From: Neodiprion pinetum
Lineage: Eukaryota; Arthropoda; Insecta; Hymenoptera; Diprionidae
Assembly: GCF_021155775.2 (NCBI RefSeq)
Contig: NC_060236.1
Span: forward strand, 8,167,087-8,231,086
Direction: 5' to 3'
DNA: 64,000 nucleotides
How positions within the stretch are numbered: position 1 is the stretch's first letter; each line of letters starts with the position of its first letter. The translations under genes were made by a program, and so were the position numbers. The notes under the pieces are model-generated. The model was not told the DNA's origin. It did no database searches and saw only the letters and a program-made list of their open reading frames with translations. Below are positions 37,101-49,075 of this stretch, in pieces.

Positions 37101-40100
37101 TAACCTTCCTTTTTTTTCTGACCAAACAATTTTTCGTATCAGAATTGATTTGTATGACCCTCACCTGACTAATTGGTCCCCCAGGAACTCAGAAAACGCA
37201 GAGAAAAGAGCGTAGGACCAACAGGAGAGAAATGGCGAGCGAAAAAGCACCTGCTGAGAAATGTCGAAAACACAGGTTCTGGTTTTCTGGCTGTAACTTT
37301 TGATCCGTTGATCGCAGCGTATTGAGACTGCGCCTAATCGTTTTTTCTTGCAAAATTACGTTGGAATAGTGCCAGAAAGAATTTATTCCAGCACTTTTCG
37401 GAATCGCGAAAATTTTCGCCAAAAATGCAAAGGGGTTAACCTTCCTTTTTTTTGGACCAAAAAATCTCTGGTCCCAGAAGTGATTTCTATGACCGTTTCT
37501 CAAACAATTGGTCCCCCAGGATCTCGGAAAATGCGGAGTAAACATAGTAGGACCGACAGGGGAGAAATGGCGAGCGAAAAAGCACCTCTTGAAAAATGTA
37601 GAAAACACAGGATCTCGTTTTTTGGCTGTAACTTCTGATCCGTTGATCGCAGCGTATTGGGACTGCGCTTAATCGTTTTTTCTCGCAAAATTACGTCGGA
37701 ACAGTGCCAGAAAGAATTTATTCCAGCACTTTTCGGAATCGCGAAAATTTTCGCCAAAAATGCAAAGGGGTTAACCTTCCTTTTTTTTTGACCAAAAAAT
37801 CTCCGGTCTCCGAATTGATTTGTATGACCGTTTCTCGAACAATTGGACCCTCAGGAACTCAGAAAACGCAGAGAAAACAGCGTAGGACCAACAGGAGAGA
37901 AATGGCCAGCGAAAAAGCACCTGCTGAAAAATGTCGAAAACACAGGTTCTGGTTTTTTGGCTGTCACTTTTGATCCGTTGATCGCAGCGTATTGAGACTG
38001 CGCCTAATCGTTTTTTCTCGCAAAATTACGTCGAAACAGTGCCAGAAAGAATTTATTCCAGCACTTTTCGAAATCGCGAAAATTTTCGCTAAAAATGCAA
38101 AGGGGTTAACCTTCCTATTTTTTGGACCAAAAAATCTCTGGTCCCAGAATTGATTTCTATGACCGTTTCTCGAACAATTGGTCCCCCAGGATCTCAGAAA
38201 ATGCAGAGTAAACATAGTAGGACCAACAGGGGAGAAATGGCGGTCGAAAAAGCACCTGCTGAAAAATGTCGAAAACACAGGTTCTGGTTTTTTGGCTGTA
38301 ACTTTTGATCCGTTGATCGCAGCGTATTGAGACTGCGCCTAATCGTTTTTTCTCGCAAAATTACGTCGAAACAGTGCCAGAAAGAATTTATTCCAGCACT
38401 TTTCGGAATCGCGAAAATTTTCGCCAAAAATGCAAAGGGGTTAACCTTCCTTTTTTTTTGACCAAAAAATCTCCGGTCTCAGAATTGATTTGTATGACCG
38501 TTTCTCGAACAATTGGTCCCCCAGGAACTCAGAAAACGCAGAGAAAACAGCGTAGGAACAACAGGAGAGGAATGGCGAGCGAAAAAGCACCTGCTGAAAA
38601 ATGTAGAAAACACAGGATCTTGTTTTTTGGCTGTAACTTCTGATCCGTTGATCCCAGTGTATTGAGACTGCGCCTAATCGTTTTTCTCGCAAAATTACGT
38701 TGGAATAGTGCCAGAAAGAATTCATTCCAGCACTTTTCGGAATCGCGAAAATTTTCGTCAAAAATGCAAAGGGGTTAACCTTCCTTTTTTTTTGACCAAA
38801 AAAATTTTTATCCCAGAATTGATTTGTATGACCCTCACCTGACTAATTGGACCCTCAGGAACTCAGAAAACGCAGAGAAAACAGCGTAGGACCAACAGGA
38901 GAGAAATGGCGAGCGAAATAGCACCTGCTGAAAAATGTAGAAAACACAGGTTCTGGTTTTTTGGCTGTAACTTTTGAGCCGTTGATCGCAGCGTATTGAG
39001 ACTGCGCCTAATCGTTTTTTCTCGCAAAATTACGTTGGAATAGTGCCAGAAAGAATTTATACCAGCACTTTTCGGAATCGCGAAAATTTTCGCCAAAAAT
39101 GCAAAGGGGTTAACCTTCCTTTTTTTTTGACCAAAAAAATTTTCGTCCCAGAATTGATTTGTATGACCCTTACCTGACTAATTGGACCCTCAGGAACTCA
39201 GAAAACGCAGAGAAAACAGCGTAGGACCAACAGGAGAAAAATGGCGAGCGAAAAAGCACCTGCTGAAAAATGTAGAAAACACAGGACCTCGTTTTTTGGC
39301 TGTAACTTCTGATCCGTTGATCCCAGTGTATTGAGACTGCGCCTAATCGTTTTTTCTCCCAAAATTACGTTAAAATAGTGCCAGAAAGAATTCATTCCAG
39401 CACTTTTCGGAATCGCGAAAATTTTCGCCAAAAATGCAAAGGGGTTAACCTTCCTTTTTTTTTGACCAAAAAATCTCCGGTCTCAGAATTGATTTGTATG
39501 ACCGTTTCTCGAACAATTGGACCCTCAGGAACTCAGAAAACGCAGAGAAAACAGCGTAGGACCAACAGGAGAGAAATGGCCAGCGAAAAAGCACCTGCTG
39601 AAAAATGTCGAAAACACAGGTTCTGGTTTTTTGGCTGTCACTTTTGATCCGTTGATCGCAGCGTATTGAGACTGCGCCTAATCGTTTTTTCTCGCAAAAT
39701 TACGTCTAAACAGTGCCAGAAAGAATTTATTCCAGCACTTTTCGAAATCGCGAAAATTTTCGCTAAAAATGCAAAGGGGTTAACCTTCCTTTTTTTTGGA
39801 CCAAAAAATCTCTGGTCCCAGAATTGATTTCTATGACCGTTTCTCGAACAATTGGTCCCCCAGGATCTCAGAAAATGCAGAGTAAACATGGTAGGACCAA
39901 CAGGGGAGAAATGGCGGTCGAAAAAGCACCTGCTGAAAAATGTCGAAAACACAGGTTCTGGTTTTTTGGCTGTAACTTTTGATCCGTTGATCGCAGCGTA
40001 TTGAGACTGCGCCTAATCGTTTTTTCTCGCAAAATTACGTCGAAACAGTGCCAGAAAGAATTTATTCCAGCACTTTTCGGAATCGCGAAAATTTTCGCCA

Positions 40101-43100
40101 AAAATGCAAAGGGGTTAACCTTCCTTTTTTTTTGACCAAAAAAATTTTCGTCCCAGAATTGATTTGTATGACCCTTACCTGACTAATTGGACCCTCAGGA
40201 ACTCAGAAAACGCAGAGAAAACAGCGTAGGACCAACAGGAGAAAAATGGCGAGCGAAAAAGCACCTGCTGAAAAATGTAGAAAACACAAAATCTCGTTTT
40301 TTGGCTGTAACTTCTGATCCGTTGATCCCAGTGTATTGAGACTGCGCTTAATCGTTTTTTCTCGCAAAATTACGTCGGAACAGTGCCAGAAAGAATTTAT
40401 TCCAGCACTTTTCGGAATCGCGAAAATTTTCGACAAAAATGCAAAGGGGTTAACCTTCCTTTTTTTTTGACCAAAAAATCTCCGGTCTCAGAATTGATTT
40501 GTATGACCGTTTCTCGAACAATTGGTCCCCCAGGAACTCAGAAAACGCAGAGAAAACAGCGTAGGAACAACAGGAGAGAAATGGCGAGCGAAAAAGCACC
40601 TGCTGAAAAATTTTGAAAACACAGGATCTCGTTTTTTGGCCGTAACTTCTGATCCGTTGATCCCAGTGTATTGAGACTGCGCTCAATCGTTTTTTCTCGC
40701 AATATTACGTCGGAATAGTGCCAGAAAGAATTTATTCCAGCACTTTTCAGAATCGCGGAAATTTTCGTCAAAAATGCAAAGGGGTTAACCTTCCTTTTTT
40801 TTTGACCAAAAGATTCTCGTCCCAGAATTGATTTCTATGACCGTTTCTCGAACAATTGGTCCCCCAGGATCTCAGAAAATGCAGAGTAAACATAGTAGGA
40901 CCAACAGGGGAGAAATGGCGAGCGAAAAAGCACCTGCTGAAAAATGTCGAAAACACAGGTTCTGGTTTTCTGGCTGTAACTTTTGATCCGTTGATCGCAG
41001 CGTATTGAGACTGCGCCTAATCGTTTTTTCTTGCAAAATTACGTTGGAATAGTGCCAGAAAGAATTTATTCCAGCACTTTTCGGAATCGCGAAAATTGTC
41101 GCCAAAAATGCAAAGGGGTTAACCTTCCTTTTTTTTTGACCAAAAAATCTCCGGTCTAAGAATTGATTTGTATGACCGTTTCTTAAACAATTGGACACTC
41201 AGGAACTCAGAAAACGCAGAGAAAACAGCGTAGGACCAACAGGAGAGAAATGGCCAGCGAAAAAGCACCTGCTGAAAAACGTCGACAACACAGGTTCTGG
41301 TTTTTTGGCTGTAACTTTTGATCCGTTGATCGCAGCGTATTGAGACTGCGCCTAATCGTTCTTTCTCGCAAAATTACGTTGGAATAGTGCCAGAAAGAAT
41401 TTATTCCAGCACTTTTCGGAATCGCGAAAATTTTCGCCAAAAATGCAAAGGGGTTAACCTTCCTTTTTTTTTGACCAAAAAATCTCCGGTCTCAGAATTG
41501 ATTTGTATGACCGTTTCTCGAACAATTGGACCCTCAGGAACTCAGAAAACGCAGAGAAAACAGCGTAGGACCAACAGGAGAGAAATGGCCAGCGAAAAAG
41601 CACCTGCTGAAAAATGTCGAAAACACAGGTTCTGGTTTTTTGGCTGTCACTTTTGATCCGTTGATCGCAGCGTATTGAGACTGCGCCTAATCGTTTTTTC
41701 TCGCAAAATTACGTCGAAACAGTGCCAGAAAGAATTTATTCCAGCACTTTTCGAAATCGCGAAAATTTTCGCTAAAAATGCAAAGGGGTTAACCTTCCTT
41801 TTTTTTGGACCAAAAAATCTCTGGTCCCAGAATTGATTTCTATGACCGTTTCTCGAACAATTGGTCCCCCAGGATCTCAGAAAATGCAGAGTAAACATAG
41901 TAGGACCAACAGGGGAGAAATGGCGGTCGAAAAAGCACCTGCTGAAAAATGTCGAAAACACAGGTTCTGGTTTTTTGGCTGTAACTTTTGAACCGTTGAT
42001 CGCAGCGTATTGAGACTGCGCCTAATCGTTTTTTCTCGCAAAATTACGTCGAAACAGTGCCAGAAAGAATTTATTCCAGCACTTTTCGGAATCGCGAAAA
42101 TTTTCGCCAAAAATGCAAAGGGGTTAACCTTCCTTTTTTTTTGACCAAAAAAATTTTCGTCCCAGAATTGATTTGTATGACCCTTACCTGACTAATTGGA
42201 CCCTCAGGAACTCAGAAAACGCAGAGAAAACAGCGTAGGACCAACAGGAGAAAAATGGCGAGCGAAAAAGCACCTGCTGAAAAATGTAGAAAACACAGGA
42301 TCTCGTTTTTTGGCTGTAACTTCTGATCCGTTGATCCCAGTGTATTGAGACTGCGCTTAATCGTTTTTTCTCGCAAAATTACGTCGGAACAGTGCCAGAG
42401 AGAATTTATTCCAGCACTTTTCGGAATCGCGAAAATTTTCGCCAAAAATGCAAAGGGGTTAACCTTCCTTTTTTTTCGACCAAAAAATCTCTGGTCTCAG
42501 AATTGATTTGTATGACCGTTTTTCGAACAATTGGACCCTCAGGAACTCAGAAAACGCAGAGAAAACAGCGTAGGACCAACAGGAGAGAAATGGCCAGCGA
42601 AAAAGCACCTGCTGAAAAATGTCGAAAACACAGGTTCTGGTTTTTTGGCTGTCACTTTTGATCCGTTGATCGCAGCGTATTGAGACTGCGCCTAATCGTT
42701 TTTTCTCGCAAAATTACGTCGAAACAGTGCCAGAAAGAATTTATTCCAGCACTTTTCGAAATCGCGAAAATTTTCGCTATAAATGCAAAGGGGTTAACCT
42801 TCCTTTTTTTTTGACCAAAAAATCTCCGGTCTCAGAATTGATTTGTATGACCGTTTCTCGAACAATTGCTCCCCCAGGAACTCAGAAAACGCAGAGAAAA
42901 CAGCGTAGGAACAACAGGAGAGGAATGGCGAGCGAAAAAGCACCTGCTGAAAAATGTAGAAAACACAGGATCTCGTTTTTTGGCTGTAACTTCTGATCCG
43001 TTGATCCCAGTGAATTGAGACTGCGCCTAATCGTTTTTTCTCGCAAAATTACGTTGGAATAGTGCCAGAAAGAATTCATTCCAGCACTTTTCGGAATCGC

Positions 43101-46100
43101 CAAAATTTTCGCCAAAAATGCAAAGGGGTTAACCTTCCTTTTTTTTTGACCAAAAAAATTTTTATCCCAGAATTGATTTGTATGACCCTCACCTGACTAA
43201 TTGGACCCTCAGGAACTCAGAAAACGCAGAGAAAACAGCGTAGGAATAACAGGAGAGAAATGGCCAGCGAAAAAGCACCTGCTGAAAAACGTCGAAAACA
43301 CAGGTTCTGGTTTTTTGGCTGTAACTTTTGAGCCGTTGATCGCAGCGTATTGAGACTGCGCCTAATCGTTTTTTCTCGCAAAATTACGTTGGAATAGTGC
43401 CAGAAAGAATTTATTCCAGCACTTTTCGAAATCGCGAAAATTTTCGCTAAAAATGCAAAGGGGTTAACCCTCCTTTTTTTTGGACCAAAAAATCTCTGGT
43501 CCCAGAATTGATTTCTATGACCGTTTCTCGAACAATTGGTCCCCCAGGATCTCAGAAAATGCAGAGTAAACATAGTAGGACCAACAGGGGAGAAATGGCG
43601 GTCGAAAAAGCACCTGCTGAAAAATGTCGAAAACACAGGTTCTGGTTTTTTGGCTGTCACTTTTGATCCGTTGATCGCAGCGTATTGAGACTGCGCCTAA
43701 TCGTTTTTTCTCGCAAAATTACGTCGAAACAGTGCCAGAAAGAATTTATTCCAGCACTTTTCGAAATCGCGAAAATTTTCGCTAAAAATGCAAAGGGGTT
43801 AACCTTCCTTTTTTTTGGACCAAAAAATCTCTGGTCCCAGAATTGATTTCTATGACCGTTTCTCGAACAATTGGTCCCCCAGGATCTCAGAAAATGCAGA
43901 GTAAACATAGTAGGACCAACAGGGGAGAAATGGCGAGCGAAAAAGCACCTGCTGAAAAATGTCGAAAACACAGGTTCTGGTTTTTTGGCTGTAACTTTTG
44001 ATCCGTTGATCGCAGCGTATTGAGACTGCGCCTAATCGTTTTTTCTCGCAAAACTACGTTGGAATAGTGCCAGAAAGAATTTATTCCAGCACTTTTCGAA
44101 ATCGCGAAAATTTTCGCCAAAAATGCAAAGGGGTTAACCTTCCTTTTTTTTTGACCAAAAAATCTCCGGTCTCAGAATTGATTTGTATGACCGTTTCTCG
44201 AACAATTGGTCCCCCAGGAACTCAGAAAACGCAGAGAAAACAGCGTAGGAACAACAGGAGAGGAATGGCGAGCGAAAAAGCACCTGCTGAAAAATGTAGA
44301 AAACACAGGATCTTGTTTTTTGGCTGTAACTTCTGATCCGTTGATCCCAGTGTATTGAGACTGCGCCTAATCGTTTTTTCTCGCAAAATTACGTTGGAAT
44401 AGTGCCAGAAAGAATTCATTCCAGCACTTTTCGGAATCGCGAAAATTTTCGTCAAAAATGCAAAGGGGTTAACCTTCCTTTTTTTTTGACCAAAAAAATT
44501 TTCATCCCAGAATTGATTTGTATGACCCTCACCTGACTAATTGGACCCTCAGGAACTCAGAAAACGCAGAGAAAACAGCGTAGGACCAACAGGAGAGAAA
44601 TGGCGAGCGAAAAAGCACCTGCTGAAAAATGTAGAAAACACAGGTTCTGGTTTTTTGGCTGTAACTTTTGAGCCGTTGATCGCAGCGTATTGAGACTGCG
44701 CCTAATCGTTTTTTCTCGCAAAATTACGTTGGAATAGTGCCAGAAAGAATTTATTCCAGCACTTTTCGGAATCGCGAAAATTTTGGCCAAAAATGCAAAG
44801 GGGTTAACCTTCCTTTTTTTTTGACCAAAAAAATTTTTGTCCCAGAATTGATTTGTATGACCCTTACCTGACTAATTGGACCCTCAGGAACTCAGAAAAC
44901 GCAGAGAAAACAGCGTAGGACCAACAGGAGAAAAATGGCGAGCGAAAAAGCACCTGCTGAAAAATGTAGAAAACATAGGATCTCGTTTTTTGGCTGTAAC
45001 TTCTGATCCGTTGATCCCAGTGTATTGAGACTGCGCTTAATCGTTTTTTCTCGCAAAATTACGTCGGAACAGTGCCAGAAAGAATTTATTCCAGCACTTT
45101 TCGGAATCGCGAAAATTTTCGCCAAAAATGCAAAGGGGTTAACCTTCCTTTTTTTTTGACCAAAAAATCTCCGGTCTCAGAATTGATTTGTATGACCGTT
45201 TCTCGAACAATTGGTCCCCCAGGAACTCAGAAAACGCAGAGAAAACAGCGTAGGACCAACAGGAGAGAAATGGCGAGCGAAAAAGCACCTGCTGAAAAAT
45301 GTAGAAAACACGGGATCTCGTTTTTTGGCTGTAACTTCTGATCCGTTGATCGCAGTGTATTGAGACTGCGCTCAATCGTTTTTTCACGCAACATTACGTC
45401 GGAATAGTGCCAGAAAGAATTTATTCCAGCACTTTTCAGAATCGCGAAAATGTTCGTCAAAAATGCAAAGGGGTTAACCTTCCTTCTTTTTTGACCAAAA
45501 AATCTCCGGTCTCAGAATTGATTTGTATGACCGTTCCTCGAACAATTGGTCCCCCAGGAACTCAGACAACGCAGAGAAAACAGCGTAGGAACAACAGGAG
45601 AGAAATGGCGAGCGAAAAAGCACCTGCTGAAAAATGTAGAAAACACAGGATCTCGTTTTTTGGCTGTAACTTCTGATCCGTTGATCCCAGTGTATTGAGA
45701 CAGCGCCTAATCGTTTTTACTCGCAAAATTACGTTGGAATAGCGCCAGAAAGAATTCATTCCAGCACTTTTCGGAATCGCGAAAATTTTCGTCAAAAATG
45801 CAAAGGGGTTAACCTTCCTTTTTTTTTGACCAAAAAAATTTTTATCCCAGAATTGATTTGTATGACCCTTACCTGACTAATTGGACCCTCAGGAACTCAG
45901 AAAACGCAGAGAAAACAGCGTAGGACCAACAGGAGAGAAATGGCCAGCGAAAAAGCACCTGCTGAAAAACGTCGAAAACACAGGTTCTGGTTTTTTGGCT
46001 GTAACTTTTGATCCGTTGTTCGCAGCGTATTGAGACTGCGCCTAATCGTTTTTTCTCGCAAAATTACGTCGGAACAGTGCCAGAAAGAATTTATTCCAGC

Positions 46101-46812
46101 ACTTTTCAGAATCGCGAAAATTTTCGCCAAAAATGCAAAGGGGTTAACCTTCCTTTTTTTTTGACCAAAAAATCTCCGGTCTAAGAATTGATTTGTATGA
46201 CCGTTTCTTGAACAATTGGACACTCAGGAACTCAGAAAACGCAGAGAAAACAGCGTAGGACCAACAGGAGAGAAATGGCCAGCGAAAAAGCACCTGCTGA
46301 AAAACGTCGACAACACAGGTTCTGGTTTTTTGGCTGTAACTTTTGATCCGTTGATCGCAGCGTATTAAGACTGCGCCTAATCGTTTTTTCTTGCAAAATT
46401 ACGTTGGAATAGTGCCAGAAAGAATTTATTCCAGCACTTTTCGGAATCGCGAAAATTTTCGCCAAAAATGCAAAGGGGTTAACCTTCCTTTTTTTTTGAC
46501 CAAAAAATCTCCGGTCTAAGAATTGATTTGTATGACCGTTTCTTGAACAATTGGACACTCAGGAACTCAGAAAACGCAGAGAAAACAGCGTAGGACCAAC
46601 AGGAGAGAAATGGCCAGCGAAAAAGCACCTGCTGAAAAACGTCGACAACACAGGTTCCGGTTTTTTGGCTGTAACTTCTGATCCGTTGATCCCAGTGTAT
46701 TGAGACTGCGCTTAATCGTTTTTTCTCGCAATATTACGTTGGAATAGTGCCAGAAAGAATTTATTCCAGCACTTTCCGGAATCGCGAAAATTTTCGCAAA
46801 AAATGCAAAGGG
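31170..46812 (+). repeat. satellite array, about 47 monomers of about 335 bp
   Basis: Anchor words such as CAGAAAACGCAGAGAAAACA, GGGGTTAACC and GATCCGTTGATC recur every 334-336 bp from about 31191 to 46566, all in the same orientation. The first monomer is diverged. The last is cut after GGGGTT by a LINE 3' end. Subtypes differ after GACCAAAA: ATCTCCGGTCTCAG; GGACC...TCTCTGGTCCCAG with TTTCTATG; and AATTTT(T/C)(A/G)TCCCAG with ACCTGACTAATTGG. Almost every unit contains the palindrome GCGAAAATTTTCGC and a GTTAAC site. Open frames of 77, 89 and 104 codons recur on both strands, but the unit length is not a multiple of three and changes between copies break them, so I do not call genes. Likely heterochromatic or centromeric DNA (inference). 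Confidence 0.97.
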
Positions 46813-47305
46813 GTTCAATGGTTTAATTGTTTAATGGTTTATTTTTCATCTTTTCCATGACAATATTGGAAAACATTATTGCAAAATTAAAAATAAACAA
46901 AGTCTTAATTCCAAAACCTTAGCCTAGTTCTATATCACTGTTCAAGATCTAGGGATAAACAATTAGAACGGAGAATAGAACAGAGAAAAACGGCGAAGAC
47001 AATGTCAGAAAAAAGCGAAAAAGAAAAGAAAAGAAAAGAAAGCAGAATCAAGCTAAGAAAGCAACAACAAAGAAACGTGGGAAACAGGAAGTGGAGAAGA
47101 CTAGATGACGAGTCGCCATCAAGAGCGGGTCTCTTCTGTCCGGAAGAGATGCTGATATAGGTCGCGTTCAAAAACAGCAAGCGTCGAGACAGACCTGAGT
47201 TCGGTAGGTAGAGAGTTCCAGTGTTGAGCGTCTCTGACCGTCAGGGAGTGACGAAAAGCCTCACTTTTAGCCTTACTTTTTCTTGATTTTTGGAGCCGAA
47301 TGTTT
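46813..47305 (-). mobile_element. 5'-truncated LINE (non-LTR retrotransposon) 3' end
   Basis: On the minus strand a reverse-transcriptase C-terminal frame is followed by about 300 bp of 3' UTR ending in AAAATAAACCATTAAACAAT and similar short A-rich repeats, typical of LINE 3' ends. The element stops exactly at the last satellite monomer on one side and at the GGTGG repeat on the other. It is truncated at its 5' end, the usual outcome of incomplete target-primed reverse transcription. No target duplication is clear because both flanks are repetitive. Confidence 0.8.
47119..47300 (-). pseudogene. LINE reverse transcriptase C-terminal fragment
   Basis: The frame ends RHSLTVRDAQHWNSLP, TELRSVSTLAVFERDLYQHLF and a stop. 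The pattern R-x-W/H-WNSLP-x-x-x-R-x-x-x-S-x-x-x-F-x-x-x-L-x-x-x-LF is the familiar carboxyl end of reverse transcriptases from jockey/CR1/RTE-like LINEs. Only about 55 codons remain. The codons upstream of NIRLQKSRK (Gly/Val-rich) are a read-through of the neighbouring GGTGG repeat, not LINE protein. The catalytic domain is absent. Confidence 0.85.
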
Positions 47306-47645
47306 TTGCCTCGTCCTTGTCCTTCTCGACCACCTGCAACCACCGCCAACCACCTTCAACGAGCACCGCCAACCACCTCGGGTTATACCTTGAATAGTAG
47401 TAAATATTTTCAGCATAGGAACACATCAAAATATTGTGTATGGATTAATATAATTAATCAATTAACTAATCAATAATAGAATAAATTTTATTAGCGCAAT
47501 CATAGCTACTGAATTTGAGCTTGCGCGAAAAATGAATCAAAATAATTCATTGTAAACGTAAAAAGTTTATTAAAATGTGCATAAAATCTAATAACAATCG
47601 CCATTAAATTTTATAAAAACGTTATACTGACCGTGCACAAATAGT
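47306..47645 (-). repeat. inverted copy of the left-flank dispersed repeat
   Basis: Reverse-complemented, this reads ATTTGTGCACGGTC, ATTTAATGGCGATTGTTATT, TTACGTTTACAATGAATTAT, TTTTTCGCGCAAGCTCAAAT, TACTATTCAAGGTATAACCC, GAGGTGGTTGGCGGTGCTCG. It matches 29443-29815 in the same order with about 20% drift. The satellite array thus sits between opposed copies of one repeat. Confidence 0.85.
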
Positions 47646-48852
47646 ATCATAGCTTTTTGTTACTGGTTCACATGAAAACAGTTGATTATAATTATTTGTT
47701 TTTTACTATTACCGTATACAAATGGTTGAAAACTGAAAGCAATGAATAATTATACAGCTAAATATTTAAGTACCACTGAAGAAAGGTCAAGAATAAAATC
47801 AGATAATGGGGACAAAATATTTCTCATGTCGGTTCAAAGTGGAAACCGGGTTTTTCAAATGCTGCCATATGAAAGATCGGGAAAAGTACAAATATTTTTA
47901 TTTTTTAAATTAATCAAATACGTCAATTTTTCAGCGAAACGTTGATCGTCGGTTATTTTTTCTCTGTGGAAGATAACTGACGAAGCTTTTTAAAATTTCG
48001 AGTGTATTTCAACTCACCTTTGGAGAGTACAAGAAAAATTTACTTATCATCAATTGTCGCAAGATGGCGAAGTTATTAGCAGGCCAATGAAACGCCTCGC
48101 CGCAGGAATCCCGAATTAACAGGAAAGATGGAGTGCGTAATTTTTGTCTGAAACGTAAAAACTAAAATTGCTTTGAATTGACATATATTTTTATCAACGA
48201 CGAACGACAAAACTCATAAAAAAACGTTAAATCACATTCATTTTCGTTCAGAACTTTCTTGGTAAAAATCGTTACTTTTTACGTTTGACCTCGACAATTG
48301 ATATGATATCACGGTTTTTTGGGTTATTTTGGTGCATCGATAATAGAATGGTGCGGGAATTGAAAATAACTGGTTTTAAAACACTCTCTTGCTAAAGCTC
48401 GCTCGGGGTCGGATGCCTAGTGTAACTGGTTTTTATACTCGTGCAATCGCTTACACTGTCTTTGTGCATGTGACGCAAACCGAATCTGCCAGTAAGATTT
48501 TTTCTATATAATGCTACAAATCACGTTTACATGTGCTTGTAAGTTTAACGTATTGTGATTTCACGACAATAAATTTCGTCAAAAAATACCACAGAACTAT
48601 CAGCTAAGTGCTGACAGATTTGAAACACCACGCACAGCAATGTTAGCTCCAATCGAACGACGTTATTGTCATAAATTCCAATGAATACAATGCCAACCAC
48701 TCACCAATTGTAAATTGTTGATCCTGGTTTTTCGGTTTTTCCTCCGATTCAAATTGTTATCTGAAGCATGCATATTGTTATGATAGTACAAAACATGACG
48801 TTTTCAATAATCAAACTTGTAAACTTGAAAATTAGTCCTGAACGTCTAAAGT
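47646..48852. other. intergenic, no gene recognised
   Basis: A 67-codon plus frame at 47742-47945 is the longest; it has no recognisable domain. The rest is AT-rich unique sequence. Confidence 0.5.
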
Positions 48853-49075
48853 TACCGGGTCAAGGACCTGGACAGTCAGAACTACGGAGCGCTTGTCCTG
48901 GAAGTCGAGTCCCACCAGGTAGCGTACCCGGAGTCTAGAAACCACGGAGCGCTTGTCCCGGAAGTCGATTTTCACCAGGCAGCGGACCTGGAGCGCAGAA
49001 ACCACGGAGCGCTTGTCCTGGAACTCGAGTTGTACCAGGAAGCGGACCCGTAGCGCAGGATCCAGGAGGAAGAGA
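48853..49075. repeat. 60-bp tandem repeat, about 3.7 copies, Pro/Gly-rich in one frame
   Basis: CACGGAGCGCTTGTCC(T/C)GGA occurs at 48884, 48944 and 49004, a period of exactly 60 bp (20 codons), with a GC-rich context. One plus frame gives repeats like KPRSACPGSRFSPGSGPGAQ with a single internal stop. The minus strand gives PLPG-x-x-R-(L/V)PGQALRGF with two stops. It may be a degraded exon of a Pro/Gly repeat protein or a plain minisatellite. Confidence 0.85.

Noticed and set aside
31170..46812. CRISPR-like array
   Set aside because: The units are contiguous 335-bp tandem repeats with no unique spacers, in a eukaryotic genome.
31166..46818. Many recurring 77-, 89- and 104-codon frames across the satellite, on both strands
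   Set aside because: They are translations of a 335-bp satellite unit. The unit is not a multiple of three, the frames restart in every copy, and indels and stops break them freely. Both strands are open equally, with no codon-level constraint visible.
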